This document shows positions 1-10,020 of a stretch of 64,000 bases of DNA, piece after piece. A program made the position numbers and the translations under genes. Each line of letters begins with the position of its first letter. Position 1 is the first letter of the stretch. This stretch comes from Pseudomonas furukawaii (GTDB lineage Bacteria > Pseudomonadota > Gammaproteobacteria > Pseudomonadales > Pseudomonadaceae), in contig NZ_AP014862.1 of NCBI RefSeq assembly GCF_002355475.1, positions 4,588,001 through 4,652,000 of the forward strand, written 5' to 3'. Below the pieces are notes generated by a model. It worked only from the letters and a program-made list of their open reading frames with translations, had not been told where the DNA came from and searched no databases.

Positions 1-2
1 TC

Positions 3-2210
3 GACCTGGAAGGCGACCAGGGCGCCGAGCTGCTGGCCTTCGCCGGCAGCCGCCCGGCCCTCGGCGCCCTCGGCCTTGCGGAAAGCCCCGGCGCCGATTT
101 CATCGGCCACCTGCTGCGGGACGGCAGCCGCGAGTCTGCCCATGTCAGCGCCGGCCTGGTCCGGCGCGGCATCGACTGCCGCCACCTGCCGACCGCCGCA
201 CGGCTGTGGCCCGCCGGCACCCCGGCCGGCTTCAGCCGCGCCTTCAGCGCCAGCGAGGCGCTACTGGTGCTGGTGGCCGCACCCGGCGGCGCCACGCCGG
301 TGGACAGCCAGCGGCGCGCCAGCGAGCTGCGCCTGCTGGTCCAGCGCGCCAACCCGCGCGCCACGCTGGCCCCGCCACTGCCGGCGCCCCTGGGGGAACT
401 GGTCGACGAGTTCACCATCAGCCCCGGCACCGCGCGGGACTACGTGGTGGGCGCCGGCCAATACCTCCAGGTGCTGGACGTGGCCGGGCGCCAGTGCTCG
501 GACTTCGTCGCCTTCGACCGCCGGGGCCTGGACGCCGGCCGAGAGATCGACCTCGACCCCACGGTGACCCGCACCCTCAACGGCAACGCCTACCCCGGCC
601 CCGGCCTGTACAGCCGCTTCTACGACCGCGACCTGCAACCGATGCTGGAAGTGGTGCGCGACACCGTGGGCCGCCACGACACCTTCGCCCTGGCCTGCAC
701 CGCCCGCTACTACGAGTCCCAGGGCTTCTTCGGCCACGCCAACTGCAGCGACAACCTCAGCCGCAGCCTCGCCGCCCATGGCGTGCAGGGCCGCGCCGGC
801 TGGCCGGCGATCAACTTCTTCTTCAACACCGGCGTCGACGCCCACCAGCAGCTCACCCTCGACGAGCCCTGGTCGCGCCCCGGCGACTACGTGCTGCTGC
901 GCGCCATGACCGACCTGGTCTGCGCCAGCAGCGCCTGCCCCGACGACATCGACCCGGCCAACGGCTGGCAGCCCACCGACATCCATATCCGCGTGTATTC
1001 CGAAAAGGAGCGCTTCAGTATCGCCATGGCCAACCGCAAGACGCCCGACGCCGACCCGGTGCTGACCCGCGAAAGCGGCTTCCACCCCGGCACCTCCGCC
1101 CTCACCCGCCAGTTCATGGACTACCGCGGCTTCTGGACGCCGATCCAGTACGACGGCCATGGCGTCCTGGCCGAATACCACGGCTGCCGCGAGCGCGTGG
1201 CGGTGATGGACCTGTCCGCCCTGCGCAAGTTCGAGGTACTCGGCCCCGACGCCGAGGCCCTGCTGGACCACTGCCTGACCCGCGACGTGCGCAAGCTGGC
1301 GGTGGGCCAGGTGGTCTACAGCGCCCTGTGCTACGAGCATGGCGGCATGCTCGACGACGGCACCCTGCTGCGCCTCGGGCCCGACGCCTTCCGCTGGATC
1401 GGCGGCGAGGACCTGGCCGGCGACTGGCTGCGGGAACAGGCGGCGAAGCTGGGCATGAAGGTGTGGGTCAAGAGTGCCTCGGAACAGATCCACAACATCG
1501 CCGTGCAGGGCCCGCTGAGTCGCGAGCTGCTGCGGCAGATGGTCTGGACGCCCGGCACCCAGCCTCGGCTCGAGGACCTCGGCTGGTTCCGCTTCCTGGT
1601 GGGCCGCCTGGACGACTACAACGGCCCGCCGCTGATGGTCTCGCGCACCGGCTACACCGGCGAGCTGGGCTACGAGATCTGGTGCCACCCGCAGGACGCC
1701 ATGGCCGTGTGGAACCGCCTCTGGCAGCTGGGCGACCCGCTGGGCCTGGTGCCCCTCGGCCTGCAGGCCCTGGACATGCTGCGCATCGAGGCCGGACTGA
1801 TCTTCTCCGGCTACGAATTCTGCGACCAGACCGACCCCTTCGAGGCCGGCATCGGTTTCTGCGTCCCGCTCAAGAGCAAGCAGGCGGACTTCATCGGCCG
1901 CGATGCCCTGCTACGGCGCAGTGCCCATCCCCAACGCCGTCTCGTGGGGCTGGAACTGGAGGGCAACGAACCGGCGGCCCATGGCGACTGCGTGCGCATC
2001 GGCCGTGCCCAGGTGGGCGTGATCACCAGCGCCACCCGCTCCCCGGTGCTGGGCAGGAACATCGCCCTCTGCCGGCTGGACCTGGCCCATTGCGAACCGG
2101 GCACCCGCGTCGAGGTGGGCAAGCTGGACGGCCAGCAGAAGCGCATCCCGGCGACGGTGGCCGCCGGCACCGTCGCCTACGACCCGGAGAAGACCCGCGT
2201 GCGCGCCTGA
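3..2210 (+). CDS. DUF1989 / aminomethyltransferase (GcvT-like) fusion protein, 5' truncated
   Basis: The reading frame is open from base 3, so the true start lies upstream of the window. After an N-terminal stretch without a clear family, a DUF1989 (urea-carboxylase-associated) domain begins near LVDEFTISPG and carries the motifs CSDFVAFD and GHANCSDN. The second half is a GcvT-type folate-binding aminomethyltransferase, shown by MDLSALRKFEV, RTGYTGELGYEIW and a C-terminal barrel. The family moves one-carbon units from methylamines to tetrahydrofolate. Next to the N-methylglutamate genes, a role in one-carbon or amine metabolism is likely, but the substrate is not known. The gene ends 75 bp before the chemoreceptor gene. 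Confidence 0.85.
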   Translation, partial: DLEGDQGAELLAFAGSRPALGALGLAESPGADFIGHLLRDGSRESAHVSAGLVRRGIDCRHLPTAARLWPAGTPAGFSRAFSASEALLVLVAAPGGATPVDSQRRASELRLLVQRANPRATLAPPLPAPLGELVDEFTISPGTARDYVVGAGQYLQVLDVAGRQCSDFVAFDRRGLDAGREIDLDPTVTRTLNGNAYPGPGLYSRFYDRDLQPMLEVVRDTVGRHDTFALACTARYYESQGFFGHANCSDNLSRSLAAHGVQGRAGWPAINFFFNTGVDAHQQLTLDEPWSRPGDYVLLRAMTDLVCASSACPDDIDPANGWQPTDIHIRVYSEKERFSIAMANRKTPDADPVLTRESGFHPGTSALTRQFMDYRGFWTPIQYDGHGVLAEYHGCRERVAVMDLSALRKFEVLGPDAEALLDHCLTRDVRKLAVGQVVYSALCYEHGGMLDDGTLLRLGPDAFRWIGGEDLAGDWLREQAAKLGMKVWVKSASEQIHNIAVQGPLSRELLRQMVWTPGTQPRLEDLGWFRFLVGRLDDYNGPPLMVSRTGYTGELGYEIWCHPQDAMAVWNRLWQLGDPLGLVPLGLQALDMLRIEAGLIFSGYEFCDQTDPFEAGIGFCVPLKSKQADFIGRDALLRRSAHPQRRLVGLELEGNEPAAHGDCVRIGRAQVGVITSATRSPVLGRNIALCRLDLAHCEPGTRVEVGKLDGQQKRIPATVAAGTVAYDPEKTRVRA

Positions 2211-2285
2211 GCCCGGAACTGGACGAAGAATTGCTAGGGAACGGCAACGGGCAGGAATACGTCACCAGCCAAGGAGGACCGACCG

Positions 2286-3275
2286 ATGTGGTTCAGCAAT
2301 GCATCCAGCAACCTGGCCAATGAAATCAGCCAATGGCTCGATCGCCTGTTCAGCGAACAGGGCACGGCCGACGCCAACCGGCGACACCTGCAGCGCCAGC
2401 CGCAACTGCTCGGCAGCCTGGACCGGCTGCAGCGCGACTGGGAGGAACTGCAGCGCATCCGCCGGCACACCGAGCGGCAGGCGCCGCCGCCTTGCAGCGC
2501 CGAGGAATACGCGGCGCTACAGCGGCGCCTGACCGAGGCGGAGGCCCGCACCGCGCAACTGCGTACCGAACTGGACGACGGCGAGCAGCGGCTCCAAGCG
2601 CTGGAAGCCGAACGCGAGCGCTGGGACGAAGATCGCCAGGTCTGGGAACTGACCAAGCGCACCCTGACCGAGGGCTGCTGGGCCATGAACGTGGTCAACG
2701 GCGACCCGGACCACCCGCAGAACCTGATCCGCTGGTCCGAGCAGTTCCGCGAGCTGGTCGGCTACAGCCGCGAGGAATTCCCCGACGGCTGGGACAGCTA
2801 CTTCGGCGTGGTCAACCAGGACGATGTGAAAGCGGTGATGCAGGCCTTCAACGCCGCCATGGTCGACCGCAACGGCGACGGCTCCTACGCCGTGGAGTAC
2901 CGCATGCGCCACAAGACCCGGGGTGAAGTGTGGTTCCGCGAACGCGGCCGCTGCCTGCGGGATGCCCGGGGCACGCTCATCCACGTCACCGGGGCGGTGC
3001 GCGAGATCAGCGACGAGAAGGCCGCCGCCGCCCTCCATGAACGGGAGCAGGCGAGCATCCAGTCCACCTACGGGCAGATCGCCCAGGTCGCCGGGGTGAT
3101 CCGTGGCATCGCCGAGCAGACCAACCTGCTGGCGCTCAACGCCGCCATCGAAGCGGCGCGGGCCGGCGAACAGGGCCGGGGCTTCGCGGTGGTGGCCGAC
3201 GAGGTGCGCAACCTGGCCCGGCGCACCCAGGAATCGGTGCAGCAGATCCAGGCGATGTTGCAGCAGCAGCGCTGA
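2286..3275 (+). CDS. short PAS-domain methyl-accepting chemotaxis protein
   Basis: This 329-residue protein has no membrane segment. An N-terminal coiled-coil region (about 1-130) is followed by a PAS fold (about 135-250, with [20 protein letters not shown] and a PAC-like [17 protein letters not shown]). A truncated MCP signalling hairpin containing the conserved tip ([22 protein letters not shown]) comes last. The protein stops about 20 residues after the tip region, so most of the return helix is missing. It is probably a cytoplasmic sensor that joins chemoreceptor arrays. A strong AAGGAGG stands 8 bp before the ATG. Its location beside ammonium and methylamine genes suggests taxis to reduced nitrogen or redox state, which is inference. 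Confidence 0.85.
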   Translation: MWFSNASSNLANEISQWLDRLFSEQGTADANRRHLQRQPQLLGSLDRLQRDWEELQRIRRHTERQAPPPCSAEEYAALQRRLTEAEARTAQLRTELDDGEQRLQALEAERERWDEDRQVWELTKRTLTEGCWAMNVVNGDPDHPQNLIRWSEQFRELVGYSREEFPDGWDSYFGVVNQDDVKAVMQAFNAAMVDRNGDGSYAVEYRMRHKTRGEVWFRERGRCLRDARGTLIHVTGAVREISDEKAAAALHEREQASIQSTYGQIAQVAGVIRGIAEQTNLLALNAAIEAARAGEQGRGFAVVADEVRNLARRTQESVQQIQAMLQQQR

Positions 3276-3413
3276 GAAACGACCCAAATTCAGGCGCCCC
3301 GCCGGGAGGATGACTGCAAACGGGGCATTTGCCGCCGGTGTGCACAGGCCCCCCCAACCTGGTGAGAGACCGGGGGCGCCGCGCGCACCGCGTGATAGCT
3401 CGGTGCCATGGAC

Positions 3414-3429
3414 TGGCACAGTGTTTGCC
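3414..3429 (+). promoter_or_regulatory. sigma-54 (-24/-12) promoter for the first ammonium transporter
   Basis: The sequence TGGCACAGTGTTTGCC has the GG and GC dinucleotides exactly 10 nt apart and matches the TGGCAC-N5-TTGC consensus. The predicted transcription start is near 3440, which gives a leader of about 100 nt before the ATG at 3545. No convincing NtrC palindrome was seen upstream. Confidence 0.8.
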
Positions 3430-3544
3430 TTTCCCAGTACGCACTTTTCTTGCTTGGAAATAAAAACAAGAAGCCGCCAGGCGCGTGTTCGACCTGATCT
3501 GCCGACCAACGCTATTCCAACGAATTCGTATCGAGGATTGAGTG

Positions 3545-4912
3545 ATGGAAGAACAGAAAACGCCGACCCTGGAGGAGTTGCAGGGTCTGATCGAGATGAC
3601 CAACACGCTGAATATGGAAATATTCTACTGGTGGTGCATCGCCCTGATGATCATGATCCACGCGGGCTTCCTCTCTTACGAGATCGGCGCCTCGCGGCTG
3701 AAGAACGCCCTGGCCGCCGGGGTCAAGAACATCCTCGCCTTCGGCTTCATCGTCCCCACCTTCTTCCTTTTCGGCTGGGCCATCTACAACGCCTTCCCCG
3801 ACGGCATCGTGCCGCGCATGGATGCCCTGATGGGGGCCATGCCCTGGAGCCAGTCCATGGGCCCGAACATCAAGGACAACGCCACCGGCATCTTCTGGGC
3901 GGCCTTCGCCCTGTTCGCCGCCACCACCGGCTCCATCCTCTCCGGCGCCATCATCGAGCGCGCCCGGATGAGCGCCTTCATCGTCATGACCATCCTGCTC
4001 GGCTCGGTGCTCTGGCTGTTCGCCGCCGCCTGGGGCTGGCACCCGGAAGGCTGGCTCACCGTGAAGTGGGGCTACCATGACGTCGGCGCCGCCGGCGTGG
4101 TGCACATGGTCGCGGGCTTCTTCGCCCTGGCGGTGGTGCTCAACCTCGGCGCGCGCATCGGCCGTTTCAACCCGGACGGCAGCGCCAACGCCATCGTCGG
4201 CCACAGCATGCCGATGAGCGTGGTGGGCCTGATGATGATCATCGTCGGGTTCTTCGGCTTCCTCGGCGGCTGCATCATCTACAGCTCCGGCGCCCAGTGG
4301 ATCAACATCTACGGCGCGCCCACCACCCTGTCCGCCTTCGCCTTCAACACCCTGATGGGGTTCGCCGGCGGCCTCATCGGCGCCTACCTGACCACCCGCG
4401 AGCCCTACTGGATGATGTCCGGCGGCCTGGTGGGGATCATCTCCGTGGCCCCGGGACTGGACCTCTACCACCCCGGCCTCGCCTACCTGATCGGCATGGG
4501 CGTGGCCGCCATGGCGCCGCTGGTGAACAACCTGTTGCTGAAGTTCCGCCTCGACGATGCCGTGGGCGCCTTCGCCGTGCATGGCTTCGGCGGCTTCGCC
4601 GGCCTGGTGGTCAGCGGCGTGTTCCTCTCGGGGTACCCGAACGTCAACGGCATGGCGGAGATCAGCTTCTTCGGCCAACTGGGCGGCGCGCTGGTGATGG
4701 CGGCACTGGGCTTCATCCCCGGCTTCCTCATTTCCTATGCCCTGAAGAAAGCCGGCGTGCTCCGGGTTCCGGCCCATGCCGAGGAACGCGGGCTGGACCT
4801 CACCGAAGTCCCGGCCCAGGCCTATCCGGAATGGAGCGCCCTCTACGGCGAACCCCTGAAACCCGCCGTCAGCGTGGCCGCCACCCTGGTGGTGGAAACC
4901 AAGACCGCCTGA
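3545..4912 (+). CDS. Amt-family ammonium / methylammonium transporter
   Basis: This 455-residue protein has about eleven hydrophobic segments and typical Amt motifs. The two pore histidine regions are present (GVVHMVAGF and AVHGFGGFAGLVVSGVF). It has no cleavable signal peptide and is clearly divergent from the AmtB encoded at 6065-7384. The ATG at 3545 is preferred over the GTG at 3542 because the GAGG at 3533-3536 is then 8 nt away. A sigma-54 promoter lies upstream. The Amt family conducts ammonium and its analogue methylammonium. Clustering with the N-methylglutamate pathway suggests methylammonium uptake, but specificity cannot be read from the sequence. Confidence 0.92.
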   Translation: MEEQKTPTLEELQGLIEMTNTLNMEIFYWWCIALMIMIHAGFLSYEIGASRLKNALAAGVKNILAFGFIVPTFFLFGWAIYNAFPDGIVPRMDALMGAMPWSQSMGPNIKDNATGIFWAAFALFAATTGSILSGAIIERARMSAFIVMTILLGSVLWLFAAAWGWHPEGWLTVKWGYHDVGAAGVVHMVAGFFALAVVLNLGARIGRFNPDGSANAIVGHSMPMSVVGLMMIIVGFFGFLGGCIIYSSGAQWINIYGAPTTLSAFAFNTLMGFAGGLIGAYLTTREPYWMMSGGLVGIISVAPGLDLYHPGLAYLIGMGVAAMAPLVNNLLLKFRLDDAVGAFAVHGFGGFAGLVVSGVFLSGYPNVNGMAEISFFGQLGGALVMAALGFIPGFLISYALKKAGVLRVPAHAEERGLDLTEVPAQAYPEWSALYGEPLKPAVSVAATLVVETKTA

Positions 4913-4937
4913 TCGCGGCCAGACGAGGAAGATTCCC

Positions 4938-5117
4938 ATGAGCATCAGCACCTACGAAGGCGCCAGCGCCGTGTTCACCTTCGCCGACAACCCCGCCGTG
5001 CTCGGCGTCATCACCGTCGTGGTGGTGGCCGCCACCCTCTACGCCCTGGCGGCCACCTTCATCCACGAGAAGCACAGCTACAACCTCCCGGACGAAGAGC
5101 TGCCCAAGCTGAAGTAG
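4938..5117 (+). CDS. 59-residue single-pass membrane protein downstream of amt
   Basis: A small open frame begins 25 bp after the transporter stop with ATG at 4938, preceded by GAGGAA (4925-4930). The product is a short soluble N-terminus (MSISTYEGASAVFTF), one strongly hydrophobic helix (about residues 20-41) and a charged tail ending in EELPKLK. Position and spacing suggest co-transcription with amt. It could be a small transporter subunit or stabiliser. I do not recognise a named family. Confidence 0.7.
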   Translation: MSISTYEGASAVFTFADNPAVLGVITVVVVAATLYALAATFIHEKHSYNLPDEELPKLK

Positions 5118-5124
5118 CCCTCTC

Positions 5125-5176
5125 GTAGCCCGGATGCAATCCGGGGGCTCCGGCTCCCGGATTGCATCCGGGCTAC
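5125..5176. repeat. inverted repeat of the GTAGCCCGGAT type
   Basis: Two 21-nt arms starting GTAGCCCGGATGCAATCC are separated by a short GC-rich loop, giving a near-perfect hairpin. It lies between the small membrane gene and the convergent SMR gene, where it can also serve as a bidirectional transcription stop. A shorter relative is at 26879-26903. Confidence 0.8.
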
Positions 5177-5232
5177 GGCCTTGAATGCCCCCTCATCCTG
5201 GCCGCGGCCAATGGCGGCTGGCCGGCGCGCGC

Positions 5233-5574
5233 CTACGCCACCTGAGCCTCGCCCACCAGCTTCAGGCCGACGATGCCGCCGATGATCATCAGCAGGCACA
5301 AGCCCTTGAGCACCCCCAGCGGCTCGCCGAGGAACAGGGTGCCGTAGGCCACCGTCCCCAGGGTGCCGATGCCCACCCACACGGCATAGGCAAGTCCCAG
5401 GGGCAGCTCGCGTACGGACAGGCTCAGGAGGTAGATGCTGAGGGCCAGGAAGAAACCGCAGTACAGGCTCGGCCAAAGCCGGGTGAACCCTTCCGTGCGC
5501 GGGATGATCGACGCGTACAGCACCTCGCAGAAGCCCGCCAGGAAGAGGAATCCCCATCCGTTCAACCATGCCAT
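5233..5574 (-). CDS. SMR-family efflux protein, Gdx/SugE-like
   Basis: This 113-residue, four-helix small multidrug resistance protein has the essential membrane glutamate in the first helix (LAGFCEVLYA). The motif AYAVWVGIGTLGTVAYGTLFLGEPL is close to that of SugE/Gdx proteins. The Gdx subtype exports guanidinium and some are quaternary-amine pumps. EmrE-type members are broad drug exporters. The subtype here is inferred from the AVWVGIG segment. A GAGGTGA ribosome-binding site precedes the ATG. It converges with the amt unit and is likely a separate transcript. Confidence 0.85.
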   Translation of the reverse strand: MAWLNGWGFLFLAGFCEVLYASIIPRTEGFTRLWPSLYCGFFLALSIYLLSLSVRELPLGLAYAVWVGIGTLGTVAYGTLFLGEPLGVLKGLCLLMIIGGIVGLKLVGEAQVA

Positions 5575-5600
5575 CCGTCACCTCTCCTACTCGAAAGTAT

Positions 5601-5655
5601 CCGGTGCGCGCGGCGAACCCTACACAGCCCGTAGGGTGCGCCGCGCGCACCGCGT
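5601..5655. repeat. paired inverted copies of the GTAGGGTGCGC repeat
   Basis: A copy on the minus strand (TGTAGGGTTCGCCGCGCGCA, 5603-5624) faces a plus-strand copy (GTAGGGTGCGCCGCGCGCAC, from 5631). Related copies occur near 3371-3394, 7895-7918, 13249-13337 and 26854-26877, always between genes. This is the behaviour of a dispersed REP-like element. Confidence 0.7.
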
Positions 5656-5674
5656 TGGCTTTTCACCAGGGAAA

Positions 5675-5697
5675 GCGCCGACGCAAGGCGTCGGCGC
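5675..5697 (-). terminator. terminator-like hairpin after glnK
   Basis: A 10-bp perfect stem (GCGCCGACGC / GCGTCGGCGC) with a 3-nt loop lies 18 bp past the glnK stop. On the minus strand it is followed by TTTCCC. The short T-run makes it a modest intrinsic terminator. Confidence 0.55.
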
Positions 5698-5714
5698 GGG
5701 GTATTGCAGAGGAC

Positions 5715-7384
<1,670 letters not shown>

Positions 7385-7482
7385 TGCCTATTGCCTCCAA
7401 CCGACGGGGATTAGGCCGGTCCGCTGTCGGAAGGACGGACCGCCGTGCGTGCGCCCTAGGGGGAATGTCCAACTTCCTGAAG

Positions 7483-7497
7483 GGCAATTTTGTTTCC
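7483..7497. promoter_or_regulatory. predicted operator A1 (GGCA-N7-TTCC palindrome)
   Basis: GGCAATTTTGTTTCC is a relaxed match to the GAA-N7-TTC palindrome found in the gmaS and purU control regions. It lies 10 bp downstream of the sigma-54 -12 element of amtB, over the expected transcription start. The gmaS operator B1 has the same geometry. Confidence 0.5.
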
Positions 7498-7507
7498 CCA
7501 GAGGCAT

Positions 7508-7523
7508 AGCAATTGGCCTGCCA
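7508..7523 (-). promoter_or_regulatory. sigma-54 promoter of amtB-glnK
   Basis: On the minus strand the sequence reads TGGCAGGCCAATTGCT, with GG and GC 10 nt apart. It fits the sigma-54 consensus well and lies about 125 bp upstream of the amtB start. Confidence 0.85.
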
Positions 7524-7621
7524 AGGCCGCAGCATGGGCTTGTATTTCTACTAAATCGTTGAATGTAAACGCTTTATGGGGAGGGACGGGGAGCGGTCGG
7601 GGTGGCTTGGCACAGGCGCAC

Positions 7622-7636
7622 GCATTTTCTTGGTGC
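7622..7636. promoter_or_regulatory. NtrC-like upstream activator site for amtB
   Basis: GCATTTTCTTGGTGC matches the NtrC pattern GCAC-N7-GTGC with one change. It lies about 100 bp upstream of the sigma-54 promoter, the normal enhancer distance. Its last base is shared with operator A2, the same arrangement as at 12581-12609. Confidence 0.55.
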
Positions 7637-7650
7637 GAATTTGATTTTCC
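7636..7650. promoter_or_regulatory. predicted operator A2 (CGAA-N7-TTCC)
   Basis: CGAATTTGATTTTCC is a strict GAA-N7-TTC palindrome directly abutting the NtrC-like site. It resembles site B3 at 12595-12609. Confidence 0.5.
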
Positions 7651-7784
7651 TGTGAGTCAAAATGGCCATTCATTCATCAGGATGGTGCCGGACCCGCACC
7701 AGAGGACAAGGTGCGCCAGTCCCCAGGATGGGTCGGGCGGCGTTCCGCGAGCCTGCGAAACCCATCGTTACCGAGCGCTCCAGC

Positions 7785-7811
7785 ATGGGTTTCGCTTCGC
7801 TCTACCCATCC
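7785..7811. repeat. ATGGGTTTCGC-type dispersed repeat
   Basis: The element starts ATGGGTTTCGCTTCGCTC, ends ACCCATCC and can fold on itself. Close copies lie at 28478-28504, 30021-30048 and 30128-30154, all outside genes. Confidence 0.7.
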
Positions 7812-7894
7812 CACCGATCCACCATTCGGGCCCACGACAAGCATCGCCGGTGGAGGTGAAGCGCGACGTCCACCCTAGGCCCCTTGCGACACCC

Positions 7895-7918
7895 TGTAGG
7901 GTGCGCTGTGCGCACCGC
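7895..7918. repeat. GTAGGGTGCGC dispersed repeat
   Basis: TGTAGGGTGCGCTGTGCGCA followed by CCGC is a self-complementary copy of the repeat seen at 5631, 13316 and 26854. Confidence 0.65.
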
Positions 7919-7937
7919 AAAGCCGTCCCAGAAACAG

Positions 7938-7965
7938 GAAGGCCGGCGATCGCTCGCCGGCCTTC
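7938..7965. terminator. bidirectional hairpin terminator after mgsC
   Basis: A perfect 12-bp stem (GAAGGCCGGCGA / TCGCCGGCCTTC) with a TCGC loop lies 23 bp past the mgsC stop. Flanking T-runs are short on both strands. It probably ends the gmaS-mgsABC transcript. Confidence 0.65.
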
Positions 7966-7987
7966 TTTGACTCGCACTACCGGGGAA

Positions 7988-9310
7988 TCAGTAACCCTGC
8001 CCCGGAATCCAGCTGGTGCCGGCCAGCGGCACGCGGGCCATGGCGGCGGCTTCGACGGTCAGGGCCACCAGGTCCTCGGGGTCGAGGTTGTGCAGGTGGG
8101 ACTTGCCGCAGGCGCGGGCCATGGTCTGGGCCTCCAGCACCAGCACGCGCAGGTAGTTGGCCAGGCGGCGGCCGGCTTCCACCGGGTCCAGGCGCCTGGA
8201 CAGCTCCGGGTCCTGGGTGGTGATGCCGGCCGGGTCGCGGCCGTTCTGCCAGTCGTCGTAGTAGCCGGCGGCGGAGCCGATCTTCTTCAGCTCGGCGTCC
8301 AGGCGCGGGTGGTTGTCGCCCAGGGCCACCAGGGCGGCGGTGCCGATGGCCACCGCGTCGGCCCCCAGGGCCATGGCCTTGGCCACGTCGGCGCCGTTGC
8401 GGATGCCGCCGGAGACGATCAGTTGCACCTTGCGGTGCATGCCCATCTCCTGCAGCGCCTGCACGGCTTGCGGGATGGCCGGGAGGATCGGGATGCCCAC
8501 GTGCTCGATGAAGACTTCCTGGGTGGCCGCGGTGCCGCCCTGCATGCCGTCGAGGACGATCACGTCGGCGCCGGCCTTCACCGCCAGCTTGACGTCGTAG
8601 TAGGGGCGGCTGGCGCCGATCTTCACGTAGATGGGTTTTTCCCAGTCGGTGATCTCGCGCAGCTCGGCGATCTTGATCGCCAGGTCGTCCGGGCCGGTCC
8701 AGTCGGGGTGGCGGCAGGCACTGCGCTGGTCGACGCCGATGGGCAGGGTGCGCATGCCGGCCACGCGCTCGGTGACCTTCATGCCCAGCAGCATGCCGCC
8801 GCCCCCCGGCTTGGCGCCCTGGCCGAGGACGATCTCGATGGCGTCGGCCTTGCGCAGGTCATCGGGGTTCATGCCGTAGCGCGATGGCAGGTACTGGTAG
8901 ACCAGGTGCTGGGACTGGCCGCGCTCTTCCGGGGTCATGCCGCCGTCGCCGGTGGTGGTGCTGGTGCCGGCGATGCTGGCGCCACGGCCGAGGGCTTCCT
9001 TGGCGTTGGCCGACAGCGCGCCGAAGCTCATGCCGGCGATGGTCACCGGGATCTTCAGGTGGATCGGCTTCTTGGCGAAGCGGGTGCCGAGCACCACGTC
9101 GGTGCCGCATTTCTCGCGGTAGCCTTCCAGCGGGTAGCGGGAGACGGAGGCGCCCAGCAGCAGCAGGTCGTCGAAGTGCGGCAGCTTGCGCTTGGTGCCG
9201 CCGCCACGGATGTCGTAGATGCCGGTTTCGGCGGCGCGCTGGATTTCCTGGATGGTCAGGCGGTCGAAGGTGGCGGACTCGCGCAGCACCGGGGTGTGTT
9301 GTTCGCTCAT
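7988..9310 (-). CDS. mgsC: N-methylglutamate synthase subunit C (FMN/Fe-S glutamate-synthase-like)
   Basis: This 440-residue protein matches the FMN-binding synthase domain of glutamate synthase. It has a TIM-barrel core with PVTIAGMSFGALSANAKEALGRGA, GGGMLLG and a phosphate-binding segment (LIVSGGIRNGADVAKAMALGADAV). In the N-methylglutamate pathway this subunit forms N-methylglutamate from glutamate and methylamine released by subunit A. Homologues also occur as GlxD-type proteins of unclear role, so the name rests on the neighbouring gmaS, mgsAB and mgdABCD. A GAGGAA ribosome site precedes the ATG. It is the last gene of the operon. Confidence 0.85.
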   Translation of the reverse strand: MSEQHTPVLRESATFDRLTIQEIQRAAETGIYDIRGGGTKRKLPHFDDLLLLGASVSRYPLEGYREKCGTDVVLGTRFAKKPIHLKIPVTIAGMSFGALSANAKEALGRGASIAGTSTTTGDGGMTPEERGQSQHLVYQYLPSRYGMNPDDLRKADAIEIVLGQGAKPGGGGMLLGMKVTERVAGMRTLPIGVDQRSACRHPDWTGPDDLAIKIAELREITDWEKPIYVKIGASRPYYDVKLAVKAGADVIVLDGMQGGTAATQEVFIEHVGIPILPAIPQAVQALQEMGMHRKVQLIVSGGIRNGADVAKAMALGADAVAIGTAALVALGDNHPRLDAELKKIGSAAGYYDDWQNGRDPAGITTQDPELSRRLDPVEAGRRLANYLRVLVLEAQTMARACGKSHLHNLDPEDLVALTVEAAAMARVPLAGTSWIPGQGY

Positions 9311-9334
9311 TTGCAGTTCCTCGTCGGTGCTGGA

Positions 9335-10009
9335 TCAGTACGCCGAAGCGTTGTCGACCTTGAAGTTGTACAGGGTGCGTGCCGAGCCGTAGCGCTTGAA
9401 GGCGGCCGGGTCCTCAATGAAGCCCGCGCGATTGAGCAACTCCTTCAGCTCCTCCAGGTGCTCGGGGCGCATCTCCTTCTCGATGCAGTCCGAACCCAGG
9501 GACTTCACGGTCCCCTTCACATAGATGCGGGTCTCGTAGAGGGAGTCGCCCAGGGCGTCGCCGGCATCGCCACAGACCACCAGGCGCCCGGCCTGGGCCA
9601 TGAAGCAGCTCATGTGGCCGATGCTGCCGCCGACGACGATATCGACGCCCTTCATGGAGATGCCGCAGCGAGCGCCGGCATCGCCCTCGATCACCAGCAG
9701 CCCGCCATGGGCGGTGGCACCGGCGGCCTGGGAGGCACTGCCCTTCACCCGCACGCTGCCGGACATCATGTTCTCGGCCACGCCGACGCCAACGTTGCCG
9801 TGGACGGTGATGCTCGCCTTCTGGTTCATACCGGCGCAGTAGTAGCCGGCATGACCCTGGATATCGATGCTCACGGCCTGGTTCACGCCCACGGCCAGGT
9901 TGTGCTTGCCGTCGGGGCGGGTCACCACCCATTCGCGGTCCTGCACGTCGCCATGCAGGGCCTGGTTCAGTTCACGCACCGAGGCGGTGGAAAGATCGAT
10001 GGTTTTCAT
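9335..10009 (-). CDS. mgsB: N-methylglutamate synthase subunit B (GXGXG-domain)
   Basis: This 224-residue protein corresponds to the C-terminal GXGXG beta-helix domain of glutamate synthase. Repeated G-x-V-G turns are visible (HGNVGVGVAENMMSG, GGSIGHMSCF, GDAGDALGDS). The domain is structural and couples the amidotransferase and synthase parts. The ATG at 10009 is chosen over the upstream frame because family members begin MKTIDL and it follows the mgsA stop by 11 bp. It lies between mgsA and mgsC in the operon. Confidence 0.85.
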   Translation of the reverse strand: MKTIDLSTASVRELNQALHGDVQDREWVVTRPDGKHNLAVGVNQAVSIDIQGHAGYYCAGMNQKASITVHGNVGVGVAENMMSGSVRVKGSASQAAGATAHGGLLVIEGDAGARCGISMKGVDIVVGGSIGHMSCFMAQAGRLVVCGDAGDALGDSLYETRIYVKGTVKSLGSDCIEKEMRPEHLEELKELLNRAGFIEDPAAFKRYGSARTLYNFKVDNASAY

Positions 10010-10020
10010 ACGGATGCTCC

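Larger units (their letters stand above)
7385..7987. other. 603-bp intergenic region with amtB control sites and repeats
   Basis: The left part carries the amtB control region: the sigma-54 promoter, an NtrC-like site and two GAA-N7-TTC palindromes, annotated separately. The right part (about 7740-7920) holds dispersed repeats and a terminator for the mgs operon. I see no supportable gene here. Confidence 0.7.

Noticed and set aside
3384-3410. GCACC...GGTGC as an NtrC site for the first amt gene
   Set aside because: The half-sites are too far apart for the GCAC-N7-GTGC pattern, and part of the match belongs to a dispersed repeat.
3431-3470. GAA-N7-TTC operator downstream of the first amt sigma-54 promoter
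   Set aside because: Only half-site similarity (GGAAATAAAAACAAG) is present. The second arm does not match, so it was left out of the regulon.
7480-7500. GGAATGTCCAACTTCC at 7461-7476 as a further operator copy
   Set aside because: Its spacer is 8 nt rather than 7 and it lacks the AT-rich centre.
7683-7701. TGGTGC-N7-GCACCA palindrome upstream of amtB
   Set aside because: The half-sites face the opposite way from NtrC sites and no second copy was found in the other control regions.
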